A stretch of DNA of 7,538 nt from Nitrososphaerota archaeon (GTDB lineage Archaea > Thermoproteota > Nitrososphaeria > Nitrososphaerales > Nitrosopumilaceae). The position numbers were made by a program, and so were the translations under genes. The notes under the pieces were generated by a model that worked only from the letters and a program-made list of their open reading frames with translations, was not told where the DNA came from and did not search any database. Shown piece by piece: positions 1 to 5,348 of this stretch. The stretch is from NCBI GenBank assembly GCA_022573065.1, contig JACZUQ010000001.1, forward strand, positions 6,989-14,526, in the 5' to 3' direction. How positions within the stretch are numbered: the first letter of the stretch is position 1; each line of letters begins with the position of its first letter.

Positions 1-1139
1 AGAACTTCTCGTAATTTTCGTAATATTTTTGCTGCAATCATCTCACCTGTTGGAAGTTTCAAATTTTCTCGCCAGTATTCTTTAACTTCGTTTACATGCT
101 TTAACCAAGTAGTGCCCTCAGTTTTTTTAATAGTCTTTTGTATGAGTAATTTTACCATTATTCTAAGGGTAGCCTGTACATCACCTACTACTGCGACACT
201 AGTTGTTTGGTTTTTACCAATTTCAGCAGGATCTACATCCATATGAATAATTTTAAGACGTTTTTCAAATTCTTCAAATGTTCCAACTGATCTATCTGAG
301 AATCTTGTACCTATTGCTAAAACACAGTCGGCTTCGGTCATGAGTTTGTTAGCCTCGGCATGACCATGCATTCCTATTGGACCAAGGGAGAGGGGATGAT
401 TTTCTGGAAATGATCCTTTACCCTTAAACGTAGTTACTACAGGAATCATCAATAATTCTGCAATTGATTGTAATTCAGCAAACGCAGAGGATATTATTAC
501 TCCACCACCTGCTAAGATAATTGGTTTTTCTGCAGCAAGTAACATGTCAATTGCTTTTTCAATTTGAGTAATATCAGGATCGGTCCATGGATGATAACCT
601 CTAATCTTAAATTCATCGGGGAAATTCATTGGCGCTTCGTTTTGTTGTACATCTTTTGGAATGTCAAGTAAAACAGGGCCTGGTCTTCCAGTAGCTGCAA
701 TATAGAAGCCTTTTCTTACAACTTCAGGAATTTCAGCTGAAGTTCTTGGTTGAAATGAATACTTGACACAAGGATTTGCCATTCCAATGATATCGCTTTC
801 TTGAAATGCATCTTTACCAATCATGTGAATTGGTACTTGACCAGTTACCGCAATCATTGGTGATGAATCAGCTTGCGCAGTAGCTAAACCGGTAAGAAGA
901 TTTGTTGCGCCAGGACCTGATGTTGCAAAACACACTCCAGGTTTTCTGCTTACTCTTCCATATCCATCTGCCATATGAGCTGCAGACTGTTCATGACGTA
1001 CCAAGATGTGTCTAATGTTACTCTTGTAAAGCTCGTCATACATTGGAAGGTTCATACCTCCTGGTAATCCAAAGACTTGCTTAACGCCTTCTTTTTCCAA
1101 AGCTTTCATGAGGGCTTTACCTCCGTTCATATTTTCCAT
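1..1139 (-). CDS. ilvB: Acetolactate synthase large subunit, N-terminal part (3' end beyond window)
   Basis: This thiamine-diphosphate (ThDP) enzyme condenses two pyruvates to acetolactate, or pyruvate with 2-ketobutyrate, as the first common step of valine, leucine and isoleucine synthesis. The visible 379 codons read without interruption from the ATG at 1139 to the left edge. They cover the ThDP-binding (PYR) domain and the start of the central domain. Diagnostic motifs are FGLPGG (23-28), RHEQ (48-51) with the catalytic glutamate at 50, TSGPGATN (73-80), GKDAFQES (108-115) and TGRPGPVLLDIPKDVQ (150-165). The family is about 560 residues long, so roughly a third, including the C-terminal ThDP/Mg site, lies outside. 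A second in-frame ATG at 1130 (residue 4) is possible, because conserved family sequence begins at about residue 6. Two dyad-symmetric elements lie directly upstream, which suggests regulated expression. The regulatory subunit ilvN commonly follows in archaea but cannot be seen here. Confidence 0.95.
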   Translation of the reverse strand, partial: MENMNGGKALMKALEKEGVKQVFGLPGGMNLPMYDELYKSNIRHILVRHEQSAAHMADGYGRVSRKPGVCFATSGPGATNLLTGLATAQADSSPMIAVTGQVPIHMIGKDAFQESDIIGMANPCVKYSFQPRTSAEIPEVVRKGFYIAATGRPGPVLLDIPKDVQQNEAPMNFPDEFKIRGYHPWTDPDITQIEKAIDMLLAAEKPIILAGGGVIISSAFAELQSIAELLMIPVVTTFKGKGSFPENHPLSLGPIGMHGHAEANKLMTEADCVLAIGTRFSDRSVGTFEEFEKRLKIIHMDVDPAEIGKNQTTSVAVVGDVQATLRIMVKLLIQKTIKKTEGTTWLKHVNEVKEYWRENLKLPTGEMIAAKILRKLREV

Positions 1140-1169
1140 AGTATTAATCACCAAACATTATCACCATAA

Positions 1170-1184
1170 TTTTAACTGTTAAAA
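1170..1184. promoter_or_regulatory. Operator-like palindrome in the ilvB promoter (proximal dyad)
   Basis: A perfect 7-base inverted repeat around one central base, TTTTAAC-T-GTTAAAA, lies 31 to 45 bases upstream of the ilvB ATG. Read on the minus strand it overlaps the best TATA-like stretch (TTAAAATTA), so a protein bound here could block or direct TBP/TFB. The symmetry is seen directly. The operator role, for example for an Lrp/AsnC-type regulator of amino acid genes, is inferred. Confidence 0.45.
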
Positions 1185-1188
1185 CTTG

Positions 1189-1204
1189 GCTGTAATTTTA
1201 CAGC
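1189..1204. promoter_or_regulatory. Operator-like palindrome in the ilvB promoter (distal dyad)
   Basis: A perfect 7-base inverted repeat with a 2-base centre, GCTGTAA-TT-TTACAGC, lies 50 to 65 bases upstream of the ilvB ATG. Its centre (1196.5) is 19.5 bases from the centre of the proximal dyad (1177). That is about two helical turns, so two dimers could sit on the same face of the DNA. The sequence differs from the proximal dyad, but both have arms ending in TAA/TTA or AAC/GTT. A regulatory role is inferred from position and symmetry. Confidence 0.45.
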
Positions 1205-1425
1205 TTCAGATTGACTAGCAATAAAATACTCAAAATGCTTTTTTGACTTGTTTTGCTCATTGCAGTCATCTATTGCATTTCAAGATTATTAATAAACATT
1301 TCTAGAATTATAGCAAAATTTGTTAGGAAAAATTTTTTGGTTTTTTCAGGCAAGCTCAGTTTCAAAGAACAATTACCTCATACGCATAAGACTTAGATGT
1401 GAAATAAATCAAAAAAAATTGTAAA
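1205..1425. other. A+T-rich intergenic remainder between ilvB and the SnoaL-like gene
   Basis: I see no tRNA, no convincing small ORF and no clear TATA element at the expected distance from the plus-strand start at 1426. Two T6 runs (1333-1338 and 1341-1346) separated by GG, and an 8-base palindrome TTCTAGAA, are present but are expected in DNA this A+T-rich. The promoter of the plus-strand gene must lie somewhere here. Confidence 0.6.
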
Positions 1426-1833
1426 TTGTTAGAAAAAGAACTAATCATTAGTGTGATAGAAAAATTCTTTGATAGCGGGAAAACAAAAAATTTTGCTCCT
1501 CTTCGAGAAATTCAGCTTGATGATCCAAACTTTTCTAGTTTTAGTGATGTGCCACCATATGAGCTTCAAGATTACAAAACTACACTTGCGCTAGAAGAGT
1601 TGAGGTTTGTAAGTATCTCTGACTATAATTACGAAATTAAAAATCCTAAAATCAGCATTTATGGAGATTCTGCAGTTGTTGCGTTTGAACTAATACAAAA
1701 AGGAATGTTAGTAGATAACAAGGCGTATACTGGTGAATTTATCACTATTCATAACAGAGCAACGTTTGTTTTAATAAAAAAACCTACATGGAAGATTGCT
1801 CATATCCATCTATCAATGATTAAGAATAATTGA
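1426..1833 (+). CDS. SnoaL/NTF2-like fold protein of unknown function
   Basis: The gene encodes a 135-residue soluble protein without signal peptide or membrane segment. Its layout fits the NTF2-like (SnoaL-like) cone fold: N-terminal helices (residues 1-20), a middle region with two helix/strand units, then strands in IYGDSAVVAFEL (78-89), a loop, RATFVLIKK and a final WKIAHIHLS strand. The closing W-K-I-x-H-x-H-x-S pattern and the GDSAVV strand are typical of SnoaL-like/DUF4440-type domains. Members range from isomerases to binding proteins, so no reaction can be assigned. The start is TTG: an in-frame stop at 1405-1407 leaves no ATG or GTG upstream, and the next in-frame ATG lies inside the fold. 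I see no clear TATA element at the leaderless distance. The stop codon touches the stop of the convergent aldolase gene with no base between. Fold assignment is moderately sure and function is unknown. Confidence 0.75.
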   Translation: MLEKELIISVIEKFFDSGKTKNFAPLREIQLDDPNFSSFSDVPPYELQDYKTTLALEELRFVSISDYNYEIKNPKISIYGDSAVVAFELIQKGMLVDNKAYTGEFITIHNRATFVLIKKPTWKIAHIHLSMIKNN

Positions 1834-1850
1834 TTATTTTTTCTTTTTTT
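1812..1850 (+). terminator. Stem-loop plus T-tract terminator of the SnoaL-like gene
   Basis: A 6-base stem (ATCAAT 1812-1817 with ATTGAT 1829-1834, 11-base loop) overlaps the stop codons of both convergent genes. It is followed on the plus strand by T6 (1837-1842), C and T7 (1844-1850). T-tracts are the main archaeal termination signal, so the tract is the stronger evidence. The A/T-only stem may be incidental. The complement of the T-tract encodes the lysine tail of the aldolase. Confidence 0.6.
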
Positions 1851-2706
1851 GTTTAATATTTTTGGATTTATTTTTTAGTTTTTGGGTTTGTGGTTTTGGT
1901 TTATTATTTTTTAATGGATTTTCCTTACAGAGTCTCTTAAACAAATCATATGCTTCATTCACATTGACATTTCCATGAACTATAGCACGAACCGCTCTAA
2001 TCATTGGAACAGGATATACAGATTGCCAAATGTTTCGTCCCATATCAACACCTGCCGCACCAGCCTTGACAGCATTATGTGCTAATTCTAATGCTGCATG
2101 CTCTTCTAATTTTGGACCTCCTGCGATAATTACTGGGACAGGACAGCTATCAACTACCTTTTCAAAGTTATCACAATAGTACGTCTTTACGATATGGGCC
2201 CCAAATTCTGCAGCAATTCTACATGAGAGTGATAGATATCTGGCATCTCTTTTTTCAAGTTCTTTGCCAACTGCAGTAACAGCTAATACAGGAATTCCAT
2301 ATTCCTCTGCGTCATTTACTAGATGTCCTAAACTCACTAAAGTATTGTGTTCATTTTTTGAGCCTACAAAGATAGACATTGCTAACGCACTCACATTTAG
2401 TCGAATTGCGTCCTTAACACTCGTTGTTATTTTTTCATTTGAAAGATCCTGTCCAATAATACTTGAACCGCCAGAAACTCTTAGAACTACAGGAACTGGA
2501 AAACGTGCATCAACTGATGTTCTAAGAATACCTCTAGTTAACATTAAAGAGTCACAGTACTTTAACAATGGATGAATGGTTTTTTTTGGTTGCTCCAAGC
2601 TTTCAGTTGGTCCCAAAAAGTATCCGTGATCAACTGCTAACATTACAGCTTTTCCGTCATTAGGTTTAATTATTCGAGAAAGTCGGTTTTGTAATCCCCA
2701 GTCCAT
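1834..2706 (-). CDS. LsrF-like class I aldolase/thiolase (DeoC/FbaB/LacD family)
   Basis: This 290-residue TIM-barrel protein acts by a Schiff-base mechanism. It resembles E. coli LsrF, the thiolase that transfers acetyl from 3-hydroxy-2,4-pentanedione 5-phosphate to CoA. Shared signatures are DWGLQNRLSRI at the start (2-12), MLAVDHGYFLGPT (22-34, with D26/H27), CDSLMLTRGILR (51-62), HIVKTYY (171-177, K174 the expected Schiff-base lysine), VIIAGGPK (192-199) for phosphate binding and GVDMGRNIWQS (219-229). The ATG at 2706 falls where the LsrF homology begins; E. coli LsrF has about 30 extra N-terminal residues. About 26 C-terminal residues form an unusual lysine/asparagine-rich tail ending in four lysines. 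The gene lies 46 bases after the dehydrogenase gene on the same strand, probably in one operon. No other lsr genes are visible, so AI-2 breakdown is not supported. Related archaeal enzymes make a shikimate-pathway precursor (2-amino-3,7-dideoxy-D-threo-hept-6-ulosonate) or cleave sugar bisphosphates; the true substrate is unknown. Confidence 0.85.
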   Translation of the reverse strand: MDWGLQNRLSRIIKPNDGKAVMLAVDHGYFLGPTESLEQPKKTIHPLLKYCDSLMLTRGILRTSVDARFPVPVVLRVSGGSSIIGQDLSNEKITTSVKDAIRLNVSALAMSIFVGSKNEHNTLVSLGHLVNDAEEYGIPVLAVTAVGKELEKRDARYLSLSCRIAAEFGAHIVKTYYCDNFEKVVDSCPVPVIIAGGPKLEEHAALELAHNAVKAGAAGVDMGRNIWQSVYPVPMIRAVRAIVHGNVNVNEAYDLFKRLCKENPLKNNKPKPQTQKLKNKSKNIKQKKKK

Positions 2707-2752
2707 CTCTCTTCGTTTTTGAAAGAAATTGTTTACCTTTCTTAAGCCTTTC

Positions 2753-3781
2753 TCAATTAGTGATTATTATCTTCATCGAGTCTGCTCCATTATGAGCGTG
2801 CTCAAATGCTTTGGGAGTATCTATAATTTGATATCTGTGAGTGATTAGTTTTTTAACATCAATTTTTGAAGAGGCGATTAGCTTTAGCGCTACGTTTGTA
2901 TCTGCATCTGATGCAGCATAACTTGTAAACAAAGTAATTTCTTTTGAATAAACTATACTCATATCGACATTTAGCATTGCACCGGTTGAAGGAATTCCAA
3001 ACAACATTACTATTCCTCCTTTTCTCACAAGATCTAATGCACTAGATAAGGCTTGTAAATTTCCAGTGGCAACAATTGCAATATCCACTCCACGGTTATC
3101 TGTTTGAGAAAGAATTTTATTTTTTAATTCAGGCTCTGATGATTTAATTGCAGCAGAAATATTGAATTTTTTGGCAAAATCTAATCTGAAATCATTTACA
3201 TCAATGCAAAATATTTTTTTAAATTCATGTACGTGAGAGAGCATCACATGCATCATTCCAGTTGAACCTACACCAAATATTGCAGCTGAATCACCTTTTT
3301 GAAATGAAAGTTTGTTCCAAGATCTAACACAACATGCAAGCGGCTCTATCATTGTGGCTTCATCAAAGCTCATAGAATCAGGAATTTTTAAAATTCCACC
3401 ATGGCTTACGTTCCATTCAGGAACAATGAATTCTTCTGCTAATCCACATGGAGAAAGATTGGTTTCTGAATATTTTTTGCACATTGTCTCATTTCCATGT
3501 TGACAAAAGTGACATGAATAGCAAGGAACATGGTGATGAACAAAAACACGATCGCCTTTTTTAAAATCAGGAACATTTTCGCCTACATCGGTAATTATTC
3601 CAGAGGGTTCATGCCCTAGGCGAGTGGATGGTTGACTGTATTTTCCATAGACTTTCTCTAGATCAGAACCACAAATACCACATGCAGACATTCTTACCAA
3701 AACATCTCCAGATCCCATTTCTGGTTTTGAAACATCCTCAACTACTACCTTCGATGAATCTTTAACAAAAGCAGCTTTCAT
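2753..3781 (-). CDS. Zinc-dependent medium-chain alcohol/polyol dehydrogenase
   Basis: This 342-residue MDR-superfamily enzyme oxidises a secondary alcohol, polyol or threonine-like substrate with NAD. The GroES-like catalytic domain has CGICGSD (34-40; C37 a catalytic zinc ligand), GHEP (56-59; H57) and E146 in MIEPLACC as the third ligand, as in sorbitol/threonine dehydrogenases. A structural zinc site is formed by C87, C90, C93 and C101. The Rossmann domain has GVGSTG (170-175) and D194 at the end of the second strand, which favours NAD over NADP. I place the start at the ATG at 3781, because family homology begins at MKAAFV and a TATA-like element lies about 25 bases upstream, fitting a leaderless mRNA. 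An upstream in-frame ATG at 3847 would add 22 residues with no family resemblance. The LsrF-like aldolase follows 46 bases downstream, which suggests oxidation followed by aldol or thiolytic cleavage in one pathway. The substrate cannot be told from sequence. Confidence 0.92.
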   Translation of the reverse strand: MKAAFVKDSSKVVVEDVSKPEMGSGDVLVRMSACGICGSDLEKVYGKYSQPSTRLGHEPSGIITDVGENVPDFKKGDRVFVHHHVPCYSCHFCQHGNETMCKKYSETNLSPCGLAEEFIVPEWNVSHGGILKIPDSMSFDEATMIEPLACCVRSWNKLSFQKGDSAAIFGVGSTGMMHVMLSHVHEFKKIFCIDVNDFRLDFAKKFNISAAIKSSEPELKNKILSQTDNRGVDIAIVATGNLQALSSALDLVRKGGIVMLFGIPSTGAMLNVDMSIVYSKEITLFTSYAASDADTNVALKLIASSKIDVKKLITHRYQIIDTPKAFEHAHNGADSMKIIITN

Positions 3782-3801
3782 GATAAATTTCACGAGTGAA
3801 G

Positions 3802-3810
3802 AGTATAAGT
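3802..3810 (-). promoter_or_regulatory. TATA-like element of the dehydrogenase-aldolase operon
   Basis: The minus-strand sequence ACTTATACT is centred about 25 bases upstream of the ATG at 3781. That is the normal archaeal TATA-to-start distance when transcription begins at the start codon itself. It supports the shorter start and a leaderless transcript. There is no Shine-Dalgarno sequence before that ATG. Confidence 0.5.
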
Positions 3811-3877
3811 ACATTAAAGAATTTTCATAAATTGTTTTTTTTTTCATGACATATTGGTCATTCTGAACATCGATTCA

Positions 3878-3885
3878 TCTATTAT
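3878..3885 (+). promoter_or_regulatory. Weak TATA-like element of the two-helix membrane protein gene
   Basis: TCTATTAT is centred about 25 bases before the ATG at 3907, the spacing expected for a leaderless archaeal mRNA. The match to a TATA consensus is poor and the region is A+T-rich, so this is tentative. Confidence 0.3.
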
Positions 3886-3906
3886 TCCAATTACTAAACA
3901 AAATAC

Positions 3907-4317
3907 ATGTCAAGATGGGATAATGATAGTTTTGATAATGAAAGATACGATCTTACTTCAGATAATGAAGAAATCAAACTGCTCAAAAAATTTGAGGACT
4001 ATAAAAAACTTGAAAGAATAGAGTTTGAAAAAAGAAAATTCCCTCAAATGAAAAATAAAGAAAAAACCAGAGATTTTGGAAGATCTTTTCATGCAATGGC
4101 AGTATTACAAGGTATCATTATTATGGGATTTGTATCAGTTCTAATGTTTGTAGAATTCATCAGCTCTGACATCAAGTTTTTGATTCTATCATTAGCGTCT
4201 GTAGTACTATCAGGAGAGATTGTCTTCATATCCATCTACTTCCGAAAGAAAGCTAGGTTAGATGCACAAAATTCTTCAATGCGATTTCAAAGTGAAACTG
4301 AATTTGAAAGAATTTAG
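3907..4317 (+). CDS. Small two-helix membrane protein of unknown function
   Basis: I do not recognise this 136-residue protein. The first 60 residues are highly charged: acidic at 5-22, then a lysine/glutamate-rich stretch (24-57) that could form an amphipathic helix or short coiled coil. Two hydrophobic helices follow, at about 64-85 and 90-112, joined by a very short SSDIK turn. After the second helix comes the basic cluster RKKAR (113-117) and a polar tail. Basic residues before the first helix and after the second put both ends in the cytoplasm by the positive-inside rule, giving a hairpin anchor with a charged cytoplasmic domain. The gene is divergent from the dehydrogenase operon and convergent with the ATP synthase F gene, four bases apart. 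Normal codon use and defined flanking signals argue it is real. Membrane location is well supported; function is not. Confidence 0.75.
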   Translation: MSRWDNDSFDNERYDLTSDNEEIKLLKKFEDYKKLERIEFEKRKFPQMKNKEKTRDFGRSFHAMAVLQGIIIMGFVSVLMFVEFISSDIKFLILSLASVVLSGEIVFISIYFRKKARLDAQNSSMRFQSETEFERI

Positions 4318-4342
4318 GAGACTAAACTCCTAATATTTTTTT
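4314..4342 (+). terminator. Hairpin plus T7 terminator at a tail-to-tail junction
   Basis: A perfect 7-base stem, TTAGGAG (4314-4320) with CTCCTAA (4327-4333), closes a 6-base loop and is followed by T7 (4336-4342) on the plus strand. The stop codon of the membrane-protein gene lies in the left arm and the stop of the ATP synthase F gene lies in the loop. In the minus direction the hairpin exists but only short T runs follow. It looks like an intrinsic terminator serving mainly the plus-strand gene. Confidence 0.65.
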
Positions 4343-4624
4343 AAGCATTACTCTATAATCTACTTCAGATTTTTCACTTCCTGGAGCAGGTAATGAAAAA
4401 ACTAGAGTGTCTTTTTTTGCTCGTAATGCAGTTAGTTCATCATTAATTGGATCTGAAATGTCATCACTAACTAAAACCAATCCTACTTCAGAGTCATCAG
4501 TTAATTTTTTTATTTCCTCAAGGGCTTTATTTGGGCCTTCTACGATAATTCCTTGAATTCCAGCTAGTTGAGAGCTTGTTACAAAAACTCTGCTGCCTAC
4601 AGAGACAATCTTCACAATTCGCAT
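4322..4624 (-). CDS. atpF: A-type (V-type) ATP synthase subunit F
   Basis: The 100-residue length and layout match archaeal ATP synthase subunit F, a small central-stalk protein that sits with subunit D inside the A3B3 head and influences coupling. An N-terminal Rossmann-like alpha/beta domain covers about residues 1-75: the first strand with VGS, then TSSQLAGIQGIIVEG corresponding to the family's xFRLAGI segment, a helix around 33-41 and the VGLVLVSDDI strand-turn (47-56). A strand ending SLPAPGSEKS then leads to the C-terminal helix VMLKKILGV, matching the family ending in an AiGv-like motif. Other ATP synthase genes are not next to it; here it stands between an unknown membrane protein and an unknown small protein, so it is transcribed apart from the main operon. 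The ATG at 4624 is the natural family start. The protein is short and divergent, but I am fairly confident of the assignment. Confidence 0.83.
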   Translation of the reverse strand: MRIVKIVSVGSRVFVTSSQLAGIQGIIVEGPNKALEEIKKLTDDSEVGLVLVSDDISDPINDELTALRAKKDTLVFSLPAPGSEKSEVDYRVMLKKILGV

Positions 4625-4708
4625 TTTTCTCTTACTAATTTAACCCTTTTTAGAAAGATTTTCTGTTTTTTTGGAAACGTTGATTTAGTTTAATGAATAG
4701 CAAGAATC

Positions 4709-5005
4709 ATGGTTGAAATCGATAAAGAAAAAGATGTATACCTATTTTTGCATGGAAAAATGGATTTACAACAAAAATCAATTGATATACTTATTGCAAA
4801 TGGGATTGATAAAGAAAAAATTATTCTAGCCTTGCCCAACAAAGTTGGTAAGGAAGGAGATTATATGGCCATGTTGTGGATGCCTCCCAATCCAGATCAT
4901 ATCAAAATTCAAAAAATAACCAAAATTAAACAAGTTGAACCAGAAGGCATGACGGGTTTATGGGAAGGAGTATCAAAAGATGATTTATTTACGATCCCTC
5001 TTTGA
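4709..5005 (+). CDS. Conserved-looking 98-residue hypothetical protein
   Basis: I do not recognise a domain. The protein is soluble, has no signal peptide or membrane helix and no cysteine, and is rich in lysine, isoleucine and methionine. The sequence suggests an alpha/beta unit: strand VYLFLHG (10-16), helix around 19-31, strand KIILALPN (37-44), then MLWMPPNPDH with a double proline, a lysine-rich strand KIQKITKIKQV, and a C-terminal LWEGVSKDDLF segment. The strand-helix-strand start could be a small Rossmann-like or regulatory fold, but nothing names a ligand. It starts with ATG 84 bases from the divergent ATP synthase F start, so the two genes share a promoter region. A TTTAGTTTAA stretch at 4684-4693 is a weak TATA candidate. 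It ends six bases from the stop of the convergent SWIM gene. Confidence 0.75.
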   Translation: MVEIDKEKDVYLFLHGKMDLQQKSIDILIANGIDKEKIILALPNKVGKEGDYMAMLWMPPNPDHIKIQKITKIKQVEPEGMTGLWEGVSKDDLFTIPL

Positions 5006-5011
5006 AAAAAA
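5005..5011 (-). terminator. Oligo-T terminator of the SWIM protein gene
   Basis: Seven T residues on the minus strand follow directly after the TAA stop of the SWIM gene and lie between the two convergent stop codons. Oligo-T tracts are sufficient for archaeal RNA polymerase termination. No strong hairpin accompanies it. Confidence 0.5.
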
Positions 5012-5314
5012 TTACAAATCAGAAACGAGTCCAGAAATAAAATCAGAAAATTCATCATCGGAGAATTTTATTTGCTCTACTTTATTTTCTTTTTGAGCTA
5101 GGGCAAATGATTGTAGATGATAGCAATCGTTTTTTCCGATTATGGAGTTAAAGTAAAAGCTTTCACATGAACAAAAGTTTAGCACTGGTTCAATCCAATA
5201 CTCTTTTTCTTTTCCTACAACAGTCCAGATTTTTCTCTGGCTAGGCTCAAAAATGTGTAGTTTAATGCGTTTTTCAGAAATAACAGTTTCAATTTTTCCT
5301 AGATCTTTTGTCAC
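5012..5314 (-). CDS. Small stand-alone SWIM zinc-finger protein
   Basis: This 100-residue protein carries one SWIM-type zinc finger in the order C48-x-C50, 13 residues, C64-x-H66 (FCSC ... CYHLQS). The N-terminal half (residues 8-42) reads as strands, with a WTVVG...YWIEP pattern leading into the finger, as in other SWIM domains. The C-terminal tail is acidic (SDDEFSDF). SWIM domains bind zinc and mediate DNA or protein contacts; the Sws1/Shu2 group assists Rad51/RadA-type recombinases and has archaeal relatives. In that group the motif extends to CxHxxA; here the last position is serine (S69). The start is GTG at 5314: an in-frame stop lies three codons upstream, and an AAAATATA element about 28 bases upstream fits a leaderless mRNA. 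It is divergent from an SbcD/Mre11-related phosphoesterase with 34 bases between starts, which hints at DNA repair. The zinc site is clear; the role is inferred. Confidence 0.85.
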   Translation of the reverse strand: MTKDLGKIETVISEKRIKLHIFEPSQRKIWTVVGKEKEYWIEPVLNFCSCESFYFNSIIGKNDCYHLQSFALAQKENKVEQIKFSDDEFSDFISGLVSDL

Positions 5315-5318
5315 AAGG

Positions 5319-5326
5319 ATTTAATT
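5319..5326 (+). promoter_or_regulatory. TATA-like element of the phosphoesterase gene
   Basis: ATTTAATT is centred 26 to 27 bases upstream of the GTG at 5349, the standard TATA position if that GTG is both transcription and translation start. This spacing is the reason for preferring 5349 over the TTG at 5346. The element lies just outside the start codon of the divergent SWIM gene. Confidence 0.5.
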
Positions 5327-5338
5327 CAAAAGGTACAC

Positions 5339-5346
5339 TATATTTT
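5339..5346 (-). promoter_or_regulatory. TATA-like element of the SWIM protein gene
   Basis: On the minus strand AAAATATA is centred about 28 bases upstream of the GTG at 5314. It ends three bases before the GTG start of the divergent phosphoesterase gene, so the two promoters occupy the same 34 bases and could compete for TBP/TFB. Confidence 0.5.
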
Positions 5347-5348
5347 TG

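Noticed and set aside
1107..1125. GGAGGT followed nine bases later by an in-frame ATG near the start of ilvB, as a ribosome binding site for a shorter start
   Set aside because: The GGAGGT encodes the conserved glycine pair before the first helix of acetolactate synthase; starting downstream would remove family-conserved residues.
2264..2575. Plus-strand open frame of 103 codons
   Set aside because: It lies wholly inside the well-supported LsrF-like aldolase gene on the other strand and its product resembles nothing.
3312..3503. Plus-strand open frame of 63 codons
   Set aside because: It is antisense to the zinc-binding region of the dehydrogenase, whose motifs are intact.
3835..3844. T10 run as a terminator on the plus strand
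   Set aside because: No plus-strand gene ends upstream of it; it lies in the divergent intergenic region and could at most stop antisense transcription.
3782..3847. N-terminal extension of 22 residues on the dehydrogenase from an upstream in-frame ATG at 3847
   Set aside because: The extension has no MDR family counterpart, begins in an A10 run, and would place the TATA-like element inside the coding region; homology starts exactly at the ATG at 3781.
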